From the NCBI GenBank assembly GCA_007280285.1, contig QYQA01000007.1, positions 1 through 46,550 of the forward strand: 46,550 bases of DNA, read 5' to 3'. Shown here in pieces: positions 9,879 to 19,321 of this stretch (the stretch's first letter is position 1; each line of letters begins with the position of its first letter). The position numbers and the translations under genes were made by a program. Below the pieces are notes generated by a model. It did not search any database. It saw only the letters and a list, made by a program, of their open reading frames with translations, and had not been told where the DNA came from. The DNA is from Methylococcus sp. GTDB taxonomy: Bacteria > Pseudomonadota > Gammaproteobacteria > Methylococcales > Methylococcaceae.

Positions 9879-10205
9879 TTAAGAAACGGCAAAACTTTCG
9901 CCACACCCGCAGTTGGCGGTCACGTTGGGGTTATCAAAGCGAAACGCCTCACTGATCCCTTCTCGCCGATAATCGACGGTCATTCCGCTCAGAAAGGACA
10001 AGGACCCAGCATCGACCACCACCTTGACACCATGCTGCTCAAAAACCTCATCTTCCACGTGAAGATCATCCGCGTAATCAATCACATAAGCATAACCGGT
10101 GCACCCTGATTTCTTGATTCCCAAGCGAAGACCAATCCCGGTTCCTCGCTTCAATAACTGGGCGGCCACCTGCCGGGCCGCCGCTTCGGTCAATTGGATT
10201 GCCAT
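9879..10205 (-). CDS. iscA: Iron-sulfur cluster assembly protein IscA (A-type carrier)
   Basis: 108 residues beginning MAIQLTEAAARQVAAQL. The three conserved cysteines are at 35 (SGCTGYAY), 99 and 101 (NCGCGES), the same spacing as E. coli IscA. A-type carriers deliver Fe-S clusters, especially [4Fe-4S], to apo-enzymes. A strong AGGAGG lies 9 bases before the chosen ATG; a longer reading from 10226 would start inside the upstream ribosome-binding region. It is the last gene of the iscRSA operon, 13 bases after iscS. Confidence 0.93.
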   Translation of the reverse strand: MAIQLTEAAARQVAAQLLKRGTGIGLRLGIKKSGCTGYAYVIDYADDLHVEDEVFEQHGVKVVVDAGSLSFLSGMTVDYRREGISEAFRFDNPNVTANCGCGESFAVS

Positions 10206-10218
10206 ATAAAGATGCCTC

Positions 10219-11340
10219 CTACTCATTAAGATGCGTTAAATCCTTGAGTGCTTCGATCAATTGATCGACCTCCTCTTGGGTATTGGAGACCCCAAGACTC
10301 ACCCGGATCGCCCCCTTTGCCAAGGTCTCATCAACCCCCATCGCAAGAAGGACGGGACTCGGGGCACCGCCGCCACTCTGACAGGCAGAGCCACTTGATA
10401 CACAAAACCCACGCTGATCGAGGAGCATGACCAGTGCTTCGCCATCAAACCCTTGAACACTGAATTGAACCGTGTTCGGGAGTCGCAGCGCCTCTTTGGC
10501 AAAGATCGTCACGGCATCGAGCGCTAAAAGCCCGGCCTCGAGACGCAGCCTTAGACCGAGGACGTGGGCTTGTCGAGACGCCAGCTCCAAGCGGGCGAAC
10601 CGGGCGGCCTGACCAAAACCTACAATCCCCGCCACATGTTCAGTGCCTGGCCGAAAGCCCGACTCCTGACCACCCCCGCCCATCATCGGCGTCAAAGTGA
10701 CTTCAGGAGCGACGATCAAGGCGCCAACCCCTTTGGGCCCATAGAGCTTGTGCGCGGAAAGGGCGAGCGTGTGAGCCCCCATCGCGCCGAAATCGAGCGG
10801 GATCTTCCCCGCCCCCTGCACGGCATCCACGTGCAGCCAGCCCCCCGCGTCTCGCACCTTTCTCGCCAACGGGGCGATCGACTCGATCACCCCGGTTTCA
10901 TGATTAGCCAGCATCAAGGTCGCCGCGAGGGGCCTTTTTTGGTCATCCTCGAAAGACACCCGAAAATCATGCTCCCCTGAAGGCTTGAGCGGCAGCGCCT
11001 TTAGGGTCCAGCCTTGTCGTTCTAACACACGGAGAGGGGCCATCACCGAGGAGTGCTCCGTGCTCCCGTGGAACCATATACCCGGCGTGGAGCTAGCGGC
11101 GAGACCAAGAAGCGCCAGATGATTGGATTCCGTAGCGCCACTGGTAAAGAGGACTTGAGAAGGCTTCACCGCCACCAGCTGGGCCACCTCCAAACGGGCA
11201 TTATCCAGCGCCGTTCTTGCGAGCCGACCGAGCCGGTAAAGGGCAGACGGATTTCCGTAGAAGCCGCGAAGATAGGGCAGCATCGCGTCGAGTACCCGCT
11301 CATCCAGGGGCGTCGTGGCATTATGATCCAGGTAGATCAT
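10219..11340 (-). CDS. iscS: Cysteine desulfurase (IscS/NifS family)
   Basis: 373 residues from MIYLDHNATTPLD. The PLP-binding lysine is Lys198 in SAHKLYGPKG and the persulfide-forming cysteine is Cys320 in SSGSACQSGG. It removes sulfur from L-cysteine to supply Fe-S assembly and tRNA thiolation. It is about 30 residues shorter than E. coli IscS (404), closer to NifS-type lengths, so its place within the IscS/NifS group is not certain; the iscR neighbour argues for the Isc role. The frame continues to a GTG at 11367 inside iscR, which I judged less likely. No iscU, hscB, hscA or fdx follows. Confidence 0.93.
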   Translation of the reverse strand: MIYLDHNATTPLDERVLDAMLPYLRGFYGNPSALYRLGRLARTALDNARLEVAQLVAVKPSQVLFTSGATESNHLALLGLAASSTPGIWFHGSTEHSSVMAPLRVLERQGWTLKALPLKPSGEHDFRVSFEDDQKRPLAATLMLANHETGVIESIAPLARKVRDAGGWLHVDAVQGAGKIPLDFGAMGAHTLALSAHKLYGPKGVGALIVAPEVTLTPMMGGGGQESGFRPGTEHVAGIVGFGQAARFARLELASRQAHVLGLRLRLEAGLLALDAVTIFAKEALRLPNTVQFSVQGFDGEALVMLLDQRGFCVSSGSACQSGGGAPSPVLLAMGVDETLAKGAIRVSLGVSNTQEEVDQLIEALKDLTHLNE

Positions 11341-11353
11341 TGGCCATCCACGT

Positions 11354-11839
11354 TCAGAGTCGCGCACCTCGCTGCAGAGGACGCTCTATAGACACCATCA
11401 CCACCTCCCGATCCTGACGCTCGGCTACCGCCCGAAAACCGGAACGCCCAAGAACATCCGCGAGGCTGATGGAGTCGAGATATTCACGAATCTGATCACT
11501 GAGGCCCATCCAAAGATCATGGGTCAAACAGGGTTGGTCATTTTGGCAGTTGGCTTCGCCGCCGCAGCGGGTCGAATCGATCGTCTCATCCACCGCCGCA
11601 ATAATCTCCGCAATGGTGATTGCAGCAGCCCCGCGGCAGAGCTGGTAGCCACCACCGGGGCCTCGAACGCCTTCAACCATTCCCGAGCGACGCAAGCGAG
11701 CAAACAGCTGCTCAAGATAAGACAGGGATATTTCTTGACGCTTAGCAATATCGGTCAGCGTCACCGGTTTTTTTTCGCCGTGATAAGCGAGGTCGAGCAT
11801 CGCCGTAACCGCATAGCGTCCTTTCGTCGTCAACCGCAC
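11354..11839 (-). CDS. iscR: Rrf2-family transcription factor IscR ([2Fe-2S])
   Basis: 161 residues. An N-terminal winged helix (about 1-80, MRLTTKGRYAVTAMLDLA) precedes the cluster loop with Cys92, Cys98, Cys104 and His107 (RCGGEANCQNDQPCLTH), the same positions as in E. coli IscR. The [2Fe-2S] form represses its own isc operon through type-1 sites, and the apo form acts at type-2 sites. A type-1-like site lies just upstream at 11888-11912, supporting autoregulation. The iscS ATG follows the iscR stop by 13 bases. Confidence 0.96.
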   Translation of the reverse strand: MRLTTKGRYAVTAMLDLAYHGEKKPVTLTDIAKRQEISLSYLEQLFARLRRSGMVEGVRGPGGGYQLCRGAAAITIAEIIAAVDETIDSTRCGGEANCQNDQPCLTHDLWMGLSDQIREYLDSISLADVLGRSGFRAVAERQDREVVMVSIERPLQRGARL

Positions 11840-11887
11840 GGCACATCTCCATCAACATGAAAGGCAGAATCTGTGGTTGAGATTCAC

Positions 11888-11912
11888 ATATCCTAGGAAA
11901 ATAGTCAATTAT
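11888..11912 (-). promoter_or_regulatory. Type-1 IscR binding site over the iscR promoter
   Basis: Read on the minus strand, the 25 bases fit the published type-1 consensus (ATASYYGACTRWWWYAGTCRRSTAT) at about 20 of 25 positions: ATA..TTGACT on the left and AGG.TAT on the right. The right half is less perfect where AGTC would stand. The TTGACT within it (11903-11908) would also serve as the iscR -35 element. It lies about 50 bases before the iscR start, where holo-IscR would repress. Confidence 0.7.
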
Positions 11913-11975
11913 TCGAGATCCTTAGAAGCGCTCGCCTTGCCCTGCCTTTTGAAGACCTTCAGGGAACCACGTATC

Positions 11976-12608
11976 ATGGGTTCCATGCTCACCCCAAGTC
12001 ATCCTCACCTTCGAAGGATCTGCGTCTTCTGCGTCGCCAGCCATGGTCGGCTTCCGGCCTACGGTGAGATCGCCAGCCGTCTCGGGGAGACCCTGGCCCA
12101 TCAAGGCATCGAACTCGTCTATGGGGGGGGCAATGTCGGCCTGATGGGTGTCATCGCCGACGCCTGCCTTAGGGCCGGCGGTCACGTCACGGGCATCATT
12201 CCTAAGAGCCTGCTCGGCCGGGAAATCGATGGGGAGCGGGTCGAGCATCGAGGCATCACCCAGCTTGAAGTGGTGGACTCTATGCACACCCGGAAGGCAC
12301 GAATGGCCGCGTTGGCCGATGGCTTCATTGCCCTGCCAGGCGGCCTTGGAACGCTCGAGGAGCTCTTTGAAATCTTGACCTGGGCTCAGCTCGGCTTTCA
12401 TCAAAAACCCATCGGGCTCCTCAACACCCAAGGCTACTTTGATCCGCTCCTCACCCTCCTCCAGAATGCCCTTGAGGAACAGTTTATTCGGCGTGAAAAC
12501 CTAGCGCTGCTGCTCCATGAAAAAGAGCCCGAAGCCCTCCTCCTCAATATGAAGGCTTACCAACCACCGCTTCACAGAACCTGGATCGATCACGCAGAAG
12601 AACTGTGA
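11976..12608 (+). CDS. LOG-family protein (nucleoside 5'-monophosphate phosphoribohydrolase-like, TIGR00730)
   Basis: Rossmann-fold protein of 210 residues with the family signature PGGLGTLEELFE and the upstream MHTRKARM; the glycine-rich VYGGGNVGLMG is near the N terminus. LOG proteins cleave AMP-type or cytokinin nucleotides to base and ribose phosphate; the bacterial substrate is often not known. The frame is open from 11877, but AGGGA a suitable distance before 11976 and the family's usual beginning favour this ATG. The gene diverges from iscR, so the IscR site lies in the shared upstream region. It ends 64 bases before murJ and probably shares its transcript. Confidence 0.88.
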   Translation: MGSMLTPSHPHLRRICVFCVASHGRLPAYGEIASRLGETLAHQGIELVYGGGNVGLMGVIADACLRAGGHVTGIIPKSLLGREIDGERVEHRGITQLEVVDSMHTRKARMAALADGFIALPGGLGTLEELFEILTWAQLGFHQKPIGLLNTQGYFDPLLTLLQNALEEQFIRRENLALLLHEKEPEALLLNMKAYQPPLHRTWIDHAEEL

Positions 12609-12672
12609 ACACCTCTCGCTCTTTGAAGAAAGGCGCTGCCAAGCGGGCGATGACTTCCCTTGGAGGCCGCTC

Positions 12673-14226
12673 CTGAGTCAGCAATTGCTTCGATCGACGG
12701 CCGTGGTCGCAGGATTCACCTTGCTTTCACGCCTCTTAGGTTTTTTTAGGGATCTGGTGATCGCCAGCTTTTTTGGCGCCAATGGCGGCACCGATGCATT
12801 CTTCGTCGCCTTCAAGATTCCCAATTTCTTAAGGCGGCTTTTCGCTGAAGGCGCCTTTTCGCAAGCCTTCGTTCCGGTCCTCAGCCAAACGCGCGAAACC
12901 GCCCATCGCGAGGATCTTCAACTCTTTGTCAATCGGATCACCGGGAGCTTTGCTCTCGTCTTGGTGGTCTTGACGGGATTCGGACTCCTCTTGAGCCCTT
13001 TTCTGGTCTGGCTCTTTGCCCCAGGCTTCAGGGACCATCCCGATCAATTTGCCCTGACCCAGGAACTCCTCGAGATGACCTTCCCCTATCTCTTCTTTAT
13101 CGCCCTCACCGCCCTAGCCGGCGGCCTTCTCAACACCTTTGGCTTTTTCGCACTCCCAGCGTTCACCCCAGCCCTCCTCAATGGCGCCATGATTGGAGCC
13201 GCGCTGTGGCTCGCCCCGCGGATGGATCAACCCATTCTGGCGCTCGGCATCGGCGTTTTCCTGGGCGGCGCCTTGCAGCTTCTGATCCAAATCCCAGCGC
13301 TTATAAAGATCGGTCTTCTTGATTGGCCGCGCATCGATTTCAAAGATCCAGGGGTTCGTCGCGTCATCAAGCTGATGACCCCCGCCTTATTTGGGGCCTC
13401 CGTCAGCCAACTCAATCTGCTGATCAATACTTTTTTGGCCTCACTCCTGGCCACAGGCAGCATCTCTTGGCTTTACTACTCAGATCGTTTGGTAGAATTC
13501 CCACTGGGTATTTTTGGGGTCGGCCTAGGGACCGCGATCCTGCCCCACCTCGCGAAGAAACAATCTGCCGGCGACCTTAAAAGCTTCTCGACCTCACTTG
13601 ATTGGGCCTTGCGCTGGTGGGCCCTGATCGGGACACCCGCGACCCTCGCCTTGATTATTTTGGCGGAACCGCTCATGTTTAGTCTGTTTCAGCATGATCA
13701 GTTCACCCCCGAAGATGCCCGCATGGGGGCGCGCAGCCTCATGGCCTACGGACTCGGCCTGATGGGATTTTTAGGCGTAAAAATCATGGTGCCCGCCTTC
13801 AGTGCCCAGGAAGACCTTAAAACGCCGGCGCTCATCGGGAGTTACTGCGTGGCGATCAATTTAATATTGAGTATCAGTCTCGCCTTTTGGGTCGCCCCCC
13901 CAGGATGGGGCCATGCAGGGCTTGCGCTCTCGGCCTCTCTCGCAGCCACCGCCAACGCGGCGTTCCTTGCCGTGGTGTTGATTCGGCGCGGGACCTATCG
14001 GCCCGCCGGTCGCTGGGGCCTCTTTGGCTGGCGCCTCTTGGCCGCAAACCTCCTGATGGCCCTCTTCCTCATCACGCAGAGCCGCCATCTCGACTGGTCC
14101 GCCGCCAGCGGCAGCGACCGTTTGATCACGCTGTTCTTGAGTGTGAGCGGAGGCCTCGGCGTCTTTTTTCTCACCCTACTGGCCTTGGGCCTTAGACCCC
14201 GCCATCTTCTTATCAGTGAAGGCTAG
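12673..14226 (+). CDS. murJ: Lipid II flippase MurJ (MviN)
   Basis: 517 residues and very hydrophobic, with about 14 membrane segments in the MOP fold. The conserved opening is LLRSTAVVAGFTLLSRLLGF, followed by FRDLVIASFFGANGGTDAFFVA. MurJ flips lipid-linked peptidoglycan precursor to the periplasm. Start choice: there is no ATG. A TTG at 12685 is possible, but the CTG at 12673 (giving M-SQQLLRST, like relatives that start M-S-x-x-LL-STAVV) sits 6 bases after a clean GGAGG (12662-12666), whereas the TTG would be 18 bases away. I therefore call a CTG start. It is followed closely by ribF. Confidence 0.93.
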   Translation: MSQQLLRSTAVVAGFTLLSRLLGFFRDLVIASFFGANGGTDAFFVAFKIPNFLRRLFAEGAFSQAFVPVLSQTRETAHREDLQLFVNRITGSFALVLVVLTGFGLLLSPFLVWLFAPGFRDHPDQFALTQELLEMTFPYLFFIALTALAGGLLNTFGFFALPAFTPALLNGAMIGAALWLAPRMDQPILALGIGVFLGGALQLLIQIPALIKIGLLDWPRIDFKDPGVRRVIKLMTPALFGASVSQLNLLINTFLASLLATGSISWLYYSDRLVEFPLGIFGVGLGTAILPHLAKKQSAGDLKSFSTSLDWALRWWALIGTPATLALIILAEPLMFSLFQHDQFTPEDARMGARSLMAYGLGLMGFLGVKIMVPAFSAQEDLKTPALIGSYCVAINLILSISLAFWVAPPGWGHAGLALSASLAATANAAFLAVVLIRRGTYRPAGRWGLFGWRLLAANLLMALFLITQSRHLDWSAASGSDRLITLFLSVSGGLGVFFLTLLALGLRPRHLLISEG

Positions 14227-14235
14227 AGACCCCCA

Positions 14236-15186
14236 ATGAAACTGGCTCTTGGACTTCAATCACAACACCTCCCAAGCCAAGGCTGCGTAGCCACCATTGG
14301 CAATTTTGATGGCGTCCACCTGGGCCATCGGGCGGTCATCGAGCGACTCCGAAGCGAAGGCGAACGCCTTAACCTTCCCGTCTGTGTCGTCATTTTTGAA
14401 CCGCAACCCAGGGAATTCTTTGATCCAGAGCAGGCTCCACCGAGGCTGATGCGGCTCCGCGAAAAAGTGGATCGATTATCAGAACTTCCGGTCGATCACC
14501 TGCTGATCCTTAGATTCAATCAGGCCCTCGCGCAAATGAGCCCGGAGGCCTTCATCAAAACCATCCTGGTGGACGCCTTGACCCTCCGTTACCTCGTCAT
14601 TGGTGATGATTTCCGTTTCGGCCGTCAGCGCGCAGGGGACTTTAACCGTCTCCTCACTGCGGGGTCAGAGCATGGCTTTGAGGTGGTCGACACGGCCTCC
14701 GTCATGGTGGAGGGTGAAAGGGTCAGCAGCACCTTGATTCGGGAAGCCCTGATCCAGGGACAACTGGAGCGAGCGGCACGGCTCCTCGGCAAACCCTATG
14801 AAGTTTGCGGTCGGGTCATCCACGGCCAAAAACGCGGCCGCACCATCGGATTTCCAACCGCCAACCTCTTGTTGCAGCGCAAAAACACTCCAGTCCATGG
14901 GGTGTTTGCCGTTACAATGCGCGGTTTAGGGGAGCCCCCGATACCGGGGGTTGCCAACGTGGGCGTCCGGCCAACCGTGACCGGCAGTGAGACGATCCTG
15001 CTTGAAACCCACCTCCTTGATTTCAAGGGTGACCTCTACGGCAAACGCGTCGAGGTTGAATTTCATTCGAAGCTGCGCGAGGAACGCCGCTTCAAAGACC
15101 TTCTGGCGCTTAAGGCCCAGATTGAACTGGATATCATCGCCGCGCGCGCCTTTTTCGCCGGCGTCACGAATCACCCGAGCGTTTAG
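14236..15186 (+). CDS. ribF: Bifunctional riboflavin kinase / FAD synthetase
   Basis: 316 residues. The N-terminal nucleotidyltransferase domain (about 15-170) carries TIGNFDGVHLGHRAV, the HxGH-like motif, and DDFRFGRQRAGD. The C-terminal riboflavin-kinase domain (about 185-305) carries GRTIGFPTANL and GVANVGVRPTV. It converts riboflavin to FMN and then FAD. It lies 9 bases after murJ and 3 bases before ileS, in the common murJ-ribF-ileS-lspA order (rpsT, often upstream of ribF, is elsewhere in this window). Confidence 0.97.
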   Translation: MKLALGLQSQHLPSQGCVATIGNFDGVHLGHRAVIERLRSEGERLNLPVCVVIFEPQPREFFDPEQAPPRLMRLREKVDRLSELPVDHLLILRFNQALAQMSPEAFIKTILVDALTLRYLVIGDDFRFGRQRAGDFNRLLTAGSEHGFEVVDTASVMVEGERVSSTLIREALIQGQLERAARLLGKPYEVCGRVIHGQKRGRTIGFPTANLLLQRKNTPVHGVFAVTMRGLGEPPIPGVANVGVRPTVTGSETILLETHLLDFKGDLYGKRVEVEFHSKLREERRFKDLLALKAQIELDIIAARAFFAGVTNHPSV

Positions 15187-15189
15187 ATC

Positions 15190-18009
15190 ATGACTGCCGA
15201 TTACAAAGCCACGCTGAATCTTCCTGCCACTGATTTCCCCATGAAGGGCAATTTGCCTCAACGGGAACCTCAGCAACTGACTCAGTGGCAGTCCATGGAC
15301 CTTTATGGAAAAATCCGTAAGGCCCGAAAGGGGCAGCCCCTTTTTGTGCTCCACGATGGCCCCCCCTACGCGAATGGCGAGATTCATATCGGCCATGCGG
15401 TCAACAAGGTCCTTAAAGATTTCATCGTCAAGAGCAAGAATCTTCAAGGCTTTGACGCCCCCTTTGTCCCCGGCTGGGACTGTCACGGCCTCCCCATTGA
15501 ATTGATGGTCGAAAAGAAGATCGGTAAGGCCGGAGTGAAGGTCGAACCCGCCGCCTTCAGAACAGCCTGCCGCGAGTATGCGGGCCACCAGGTGGAGACC
15601 CAGCGTGAGGAATTTATCCGCTTAGGGGTCCTTGGCGACTGGCAGCAGCCTTACCTGACGATGGATTTTGCCTTTGAGGCCGATATCGTTCGAGCCCTTG
15701 GAAAAATAAACGCCCAAGGGCACCTGGTCAAGGGCGCCAAACCGGTTCACTGGTGCACCGACTGCGGTTCTGCGCTGGCTGAAGCCGAGGTTGAATACGA
15801 GAACAAGCACTCCCCAGCCATTGATGTCCGCTTCCCTGTCGTCAGCGAGGAAACCCTGCTGTCGAGGTTTCCAACACCCCCATCAGATCCCGGCCAGGGA
15901 CCGATCGCCATCGTGATCTGGACCACCACCCCCTGGACCCTCCCTGCGAATCAGGCCGTGGCTCTCGGTCCTGAGATTGAATATGTCTTGATCGAGTGCC
16001 CTTTAAATCATGAACGCCTGATCGTCGCCGATGGCCTCCTCGGGGAGGTTCTTTCACGCTGGGAGATCAGCGACTACCGCGTGATAGCAAGGGCTTTAGG
16101 TTCAGCGCTTGAAGGGGTGCGACTCCAGCATCCTTTTGACCCCAGGGAGGTCCCGGTCATTGTCGGCGACCATGTGACGCTCGATGCCGGCACCGGCGCT
16201 GTCCATACCGCGCCGGGACATGGTCAGGAAGACTATGTCGTGGGCATGCGTTACCAACTACCTGTCGAAAACCCGGTCGGGGATGATGGTAAATTCCTCC
16301 CCAACACCCCGCTCTTTGCGGGCGAACATGTCATGAGCGTCCACCCCCATGTCATTGACGTCCTCAAGCAGCACGGCCATCTGGTTCACGCGGCCCGCGT
16401 TGAGCACAGCTACCCCCATTGCTGGCGCCACAAGACCCCCGTGATCTTTCGAGCGACACCCCAGTGGTTCATCTCGATGGACGCAGAAGGCCTTCGCGAG
16501 AAGGCTCTCGGCGAAATTCAGCGGGTTCACTGGATCCCGGATTGGGGACAAGCACGCATTGAGAACATGGTCGGCCATCGACCCGACTGGTGCGTGTCCC
16601 GTCAGCGCAACTGGGGGGTTCCGATTACTCTCTTCGTCCACCGCGAAACCAATGAACCCCACCCACAGACGGCCGAGCTGATCGAAGCCGTTGCGAAGCG
16701 CATCGAAACCCGCGGCATCGAAGCCTGGTTCGACCTCCATCCCAGCGACCTTTTAGGCGAGGACGCTCAGGAGTATAAAAAAATCACCGATACCCTCGAT
16801 GTCTGGTTCGATTCAGGGGTCACCCATTTTGGTGTCCTTCAACGGAGGCCAGAACTTCATTTTCCGGCGGATCTCTACCTTGAAGGCTCAGACCAACACC
16901 GCGGCTGGTTCCAATCATCCCTTTTGACATCGGTGGCGATTGGCGACGTCGCGCCCTATCGCGAGGTATTGACCCATGGCTTCGTCGTCGATGCCGACGG
17001 CAAGAAAATGTCAAAGTCGAAGGGCAACGTGGTCGCCCCCCAAAAGGTCATGCAGAACCTTGGCGCCGATGTTCTGAGACTCTGGGTGGCTGCCACCGAT
17101 TACCGGCAGGAAATGCATGTCTCCGATGAAATCCTCAAGCGGACAGCCGATGTTTACCGACGCCTTAGAAATACGGCCCGCTACCTGTTGGCGAATCTCG
17201 AAGGCTTTGTTCCAGACCGCGATCTCTTGCCCCTCGAGGCTTTGCTGCCGCTCGACCGCTGGGCCGTCGATCGGGCGTTTCAATTACAGGCCGAGGTGAT
17301 CGAGGCCTATCAGACCTACCAGTTCCATACCGTCTATCAGCGGGTCCATCATTTTTGCTCGGTGGACCTTGGCAGTTTTTATCTCGATATCCTCAAAGAT
17401 CGCCAGTACACCGCACAAGAAAACAGTCCCTTGCGGCGATCTGGTCAGTCCGCGATGTACCATATGGTCGAGGCCCTGGTTCGCTGGCTGGCGCCGATCT
17501 TAAGCTTTACCGCTGAAGAAATCTGGCATCACCTCCCAGGAGACCGAGCTGAATCCGTGTTCCTTGAAACCTGGTACGAAGGACTCGCCCCCATGGATCA
17601 GGTCTCCCCCTTCGACCAGGCCTTCTGGGAAGACCTTCAGGCGATCAGGGAATCCATCAGTAAGGCCATGGAAGGGCTCCGAAGCCAGGAGGCTATTGGC
17701 TCCTCACTTGATGCCGAAGTCCACCTTCATTGCAGCGAGGCGCGCTTTGAAAAGCTGGCGCCTATCGCCGACGATCTTCGTTTCATCTTTATTAATTCAA
17801 AGACACACGTCCTAAAGGATACCGGGGCTAGCGGTGGGAGCAGCGACATCGAAGGGCTCCGGATCGAGGTGATGACCTCAGTCCACCCCAAATGCATTCG
17901 CTGTTGGCAGCACCAGGAGGACGTGGGATCGAACGAGCGTCATCCCGAACTCTGCGGCCGTTGCGTGACCAACATTGAAGGGGGCGGCGAAAGCCGTCTT
18001 TTGGGGTAA
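15190..18009 (+). CDS. ileS: Isoleucyl-tRNA synthetase
   Basis: 939 residues, class I. The HIGH motif is at 66-69 ([11 protein letters not shown]) and KMSKS at 606-610 ([11 protein letters not shown]). The editing domain has the threonine-rich [11 protein letters not shown] segment and the [16 protein letters not shown] signature. A C-terminal zinc finger has the cysteines CIRCW and CGRC. The length fits the bacterial (type 1) enzyme. The gene lies tightly between ribF and lspA. Confidence 0.98.
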   Translation: MTADYKATLNLPATDFPMKGNLPQREPQQLTQWQSMDLYGKIRKARKGQPLFVLHDGPPYANGEIHIGHAVNKVLKDFIVKSKNLQGFDAPFVPGWDCHGLPIELMVEKKIGKAGVKVEPAAFRTACREYAGHQVETQREEFIRLGVLGDWQQPYLTMDFAFEADIVRALGKINAQGHLVKGAKPVHWCTDCGSALAEAEVEYENKHSPAIDVRFPVVSEETLLSRFPTPPSDPGQGPIAIVIWTTTPWTLPANQAVALGPEIEYVLIECPLNHERLIVADGLLGEVLSRWEISDYRVIARALGSALEGVRLQHPFDPREVPVIVGDHVTLDAGTGAVHTAPGHGQEDYVVGMRYQLPVENPVGDDGKFLPNTPLFAGEHVMSVHPHVIDVLKQHGHLVHAARVEHSYPHCWRHKTPVIFRATPQWFISMDAEGLREKALGEIQRVHWIPDWGQARIENMVGHRPDWCVSRQRNWGVPITLFVHRETNEPHPQTAELIEAVAKRIETRGIEAWFDLHPSDLLGEDAQEYKKITDTLDVWFDSGVTHFGVLQRRPELHFPADLYLEGSDQHRGWFQSSLLTSVAIGDVAPYREVLTHGFVVDADGKKMSKSKGNVVAPQKVMQNLGADVLRLWVAATDYRQEMHVSDEILKRTADVYRRLRNTARYLLANLEGFVPDRDLLPLEALLPLDRWAVDRAFQLQAEVIEAYQTYQFHTVYQRVHHFCSVDLGSFYLDILKDRQYTAQENSPLRRSGQSAMYHMVEALVRWLAPILSFTAEEIWHHLPGDRAESVFLETWYEGLAPMDQVSPFDQAFWEDLQAIRESISKAMEGLRSQEAIGSSLDAEVHLHCSEARFEKLAPIADDLRFIFINSKTHVLKDTGASGGSSDIEGLRIEVMTSVHPKCIRCWQHQEDVGSNERHPELCGRCVTNIEGGGESRLLG

Positions 18010-18014
18010 TCAGG

Positions 18015-18479
18015 ATGCTGAAATGGCTCTGGCTCTCGGCTTTGGTTCTGGTGATCGATCAGACCACCAAACGCGTGGTTGATACGACCCTAAGGCTCTA
18101 TGAATCGATCCCCCTCTTGCCTTCATTTTCTCTCACCTATCTCAGGAATCAAGGCGCTGCCTTCAGTTTTCTCTCAGGGGCTGGGGGCTGGCAACGCTGG
18201 TTTTTTATAGGTCTCGCCGTCATCGCGAGTGTCCTGATCTGTTTCTGGATCCGGCAAATACCCAACGACCGTAAGCTCGAAGCCAGCGCCTGGGCCTTGG
18301 TCCTTGGGGGGGCACTCGGCAACCTCATCGATCGGGTCCTCTATGGCTATGTGATCGATTTCCTGGATGTTTACTATGGCGAGTGGCACTGGCCCGCTTT
18401 CAATGTCGCAGACTCCGCCATCACGGTCGGTGTCATCTTCCTGCTGTTAGAGTCTTTAAGATCAAAGCCTACCCGCTGA
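18015..18479 (+). CDS. lspA: Lipoprotein signal peptidase (signal peptidase II)
   Basis: 154 residues with four membrane segments. The catalytic aspartates are those of the VIDF and NVAD motifs (about Asp115 and Asp133), with the conserved LGNLIDRV just before. It removes the signal peptide of diacylglyceryl-prolipoproteins, among which BamB and the DUF4136 protein in this window would be substrates. It starts 5 bases after ileS, in the usual ileS-lspA pair. Confidence 0.97.
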   Translation: MLKWLWLSALVLVIDQTTKRVVDTTLRLYESIPLLPSFSLTYLRNQGAAFSFLSGAGGWQRWFFIGLAVIASVLICFWIRQIPNDRKLEASAWALVLGGALGNLIDRVLYGYVIDFLDVYYGEWHWPAFNVADSAITVGVIFLLLESLRSKPTR

Positions 18480-18526
18480 CTTTCATCCAAAAGACGCCCT
18501 TGAGAGCCGGCGAAAGGGTCGACACT

Positions 18527-19069
18527 ATGAGAATCAAGAATCATCGGCTCGAAGGCATCCGCTTCATCGAGAGCCCCAATCAAGACCAACGACCGCTTGC
18601 AGAGGATCTCGACCTCATCGTAATCCACTGCATCAGTCTTCCTCCAGGCCAATTTGGCACCGAGGGAATTATTGAACTCTTCACCAATCGCCTCGATCCC
18701 GAGCAGCACCCCTATTATCAAGACATTGCATCGCTGAGGGTTTCAGCCCATCTGGTCATTCGACGGGACGGCGAGGTCATCCAGTTTGTCCCCTTTGATC
18801 GACGCGCCTTCCATGCTGGCATCTCTTCTTATCAGGGGCGGCCGGCCTGTAACGATTTTTCCATTGGCATTGAGCTTGAAGGAACCGATGACAGCGGCTA
18901 CGAGGCGATTCAGTACGATCAGTTGAACCGAATCATTAAAGCCCTGATCATCACCTACCCGACGCTATCGAGGGATCGGATGGCGGGACATCAGGAGATT
19001 GCGCCCAATCGGAAGACCGACCCCGGGCCCTTTTTTGAGTGGCACCGACTTGATCGGGAAAATAGGTGA
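18527..19069 (+). CDS. ampD: 1,6-anhydro-N-acetylmuramyl-L-alanine amidase AmpD
   Basis: 180 residues from MRIKNHRLEGIRFIESPNQ; the E. coli enzyme has 183. Zinc ligands are His34 (VIHCIS), His155 (GHQEIAP) and Asp165 (KTDPGP), and His96 lies in AFHAGIS. It cleaves the peptide from anhydro-muropeptides during cell-wall recycling in the cytosol. The frame is open upstream through the end of lspA, but those residues do not resemble the family, and AAGGG precedes the chosen ATG. The fhlC, ampE and nadC genes that sometimes accompany ampD are absent. The gene ends before a bidirectional terminator. Confidence 0.93.
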   Translation: MRIKNHRLEGIRFIESPNQDQRPLAEDLDLIVIHCISLPPGQFGTEGIIELFTNRLDPEQHPYYQDIASLRVSAHLVIRRDGEVIQFVPFDRRAFHAGISSYQGRPACNDFSIGIELEGTDDSGYEAIQYDQLNRIIKALIITYPTLSRDRMAGHQEIAPNRKTDPGPFFEWHRLDRENR

Positions 19070-19118
19070 GCTCTTCAGGAGAGAGGGGATCACTAAAACC
19101 CCTTGATTCACGTCGAAA

Positions 19119-19143
19119 AAAAAGCCCCAAGATGGGGCTTTTT
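19119..19143. terminator. Bidirectional rho-independent terminator (ampD / 26-codon gene)
   Basis: A 10-bp perfect stem, AAAAAGCCCC (19119-19128) and GGGGCTTTTT (19134-19143), encloses a 5-base loop. A run of A before and T after lets it end transcription from both strands: ampD on plus and the small gene at 19197-19277 on minus. Confidence 0.9.
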
Positions 19144-19196
19144 CATGCGTATTGTTTAAGCTGGGTCATTGTTCTTCCATCGCGGCAGTTAAAACG

Positions 19197-19277
19197 TTAG
19201 TCGTTACTTCTGTTTTCACGAATGTCCACGGTCGCCACCGCACCAATCAAGACGACAGTTAAAATCAAAATTTCCAT
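19197..19277 (-). CDS. Putative 26-residue membrane peptide
   Basis: An ATG on the minus strand, with a strong AGAGGAG 6 bases before it, opens a 26-codon frame that ends in TAA. The product begins MEILILTVVLIGAVATV, a single hydrophobic helix, then turns charged (DIRENRSND). The good ribosome-binding site, the membrane-helix composition and a position between two terminators make it a real transcription unit rather than chance. I do not recognise it. Small single-helix peptides often modulate a larger membrane protein, but nothing here shows which. It sits downstream of the mto operon on the same strand but behind a terminator, so it probably has its own promoter. Confidence 0.6.
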   Translation of the reverse strand: MEILILTVVLIGAVATVDIRENRSND

Positions 19278-19321
19278 CACAGACTCCTCTGGTTATTACA
19301 CGCAGAATGACTGTAACAGAA

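Noticed and set aside
11922-12431. Minus-strand 169-codon frame
   Set aside because: Antisense to the LOG-family gene, which carries PGGLGTLEE.
19144-19196. 8-codon frame after the 26-codon gene
   Set aside because: Too short to support, and its GGAAG is weakly placed; more likely 3' untranslated sequence.
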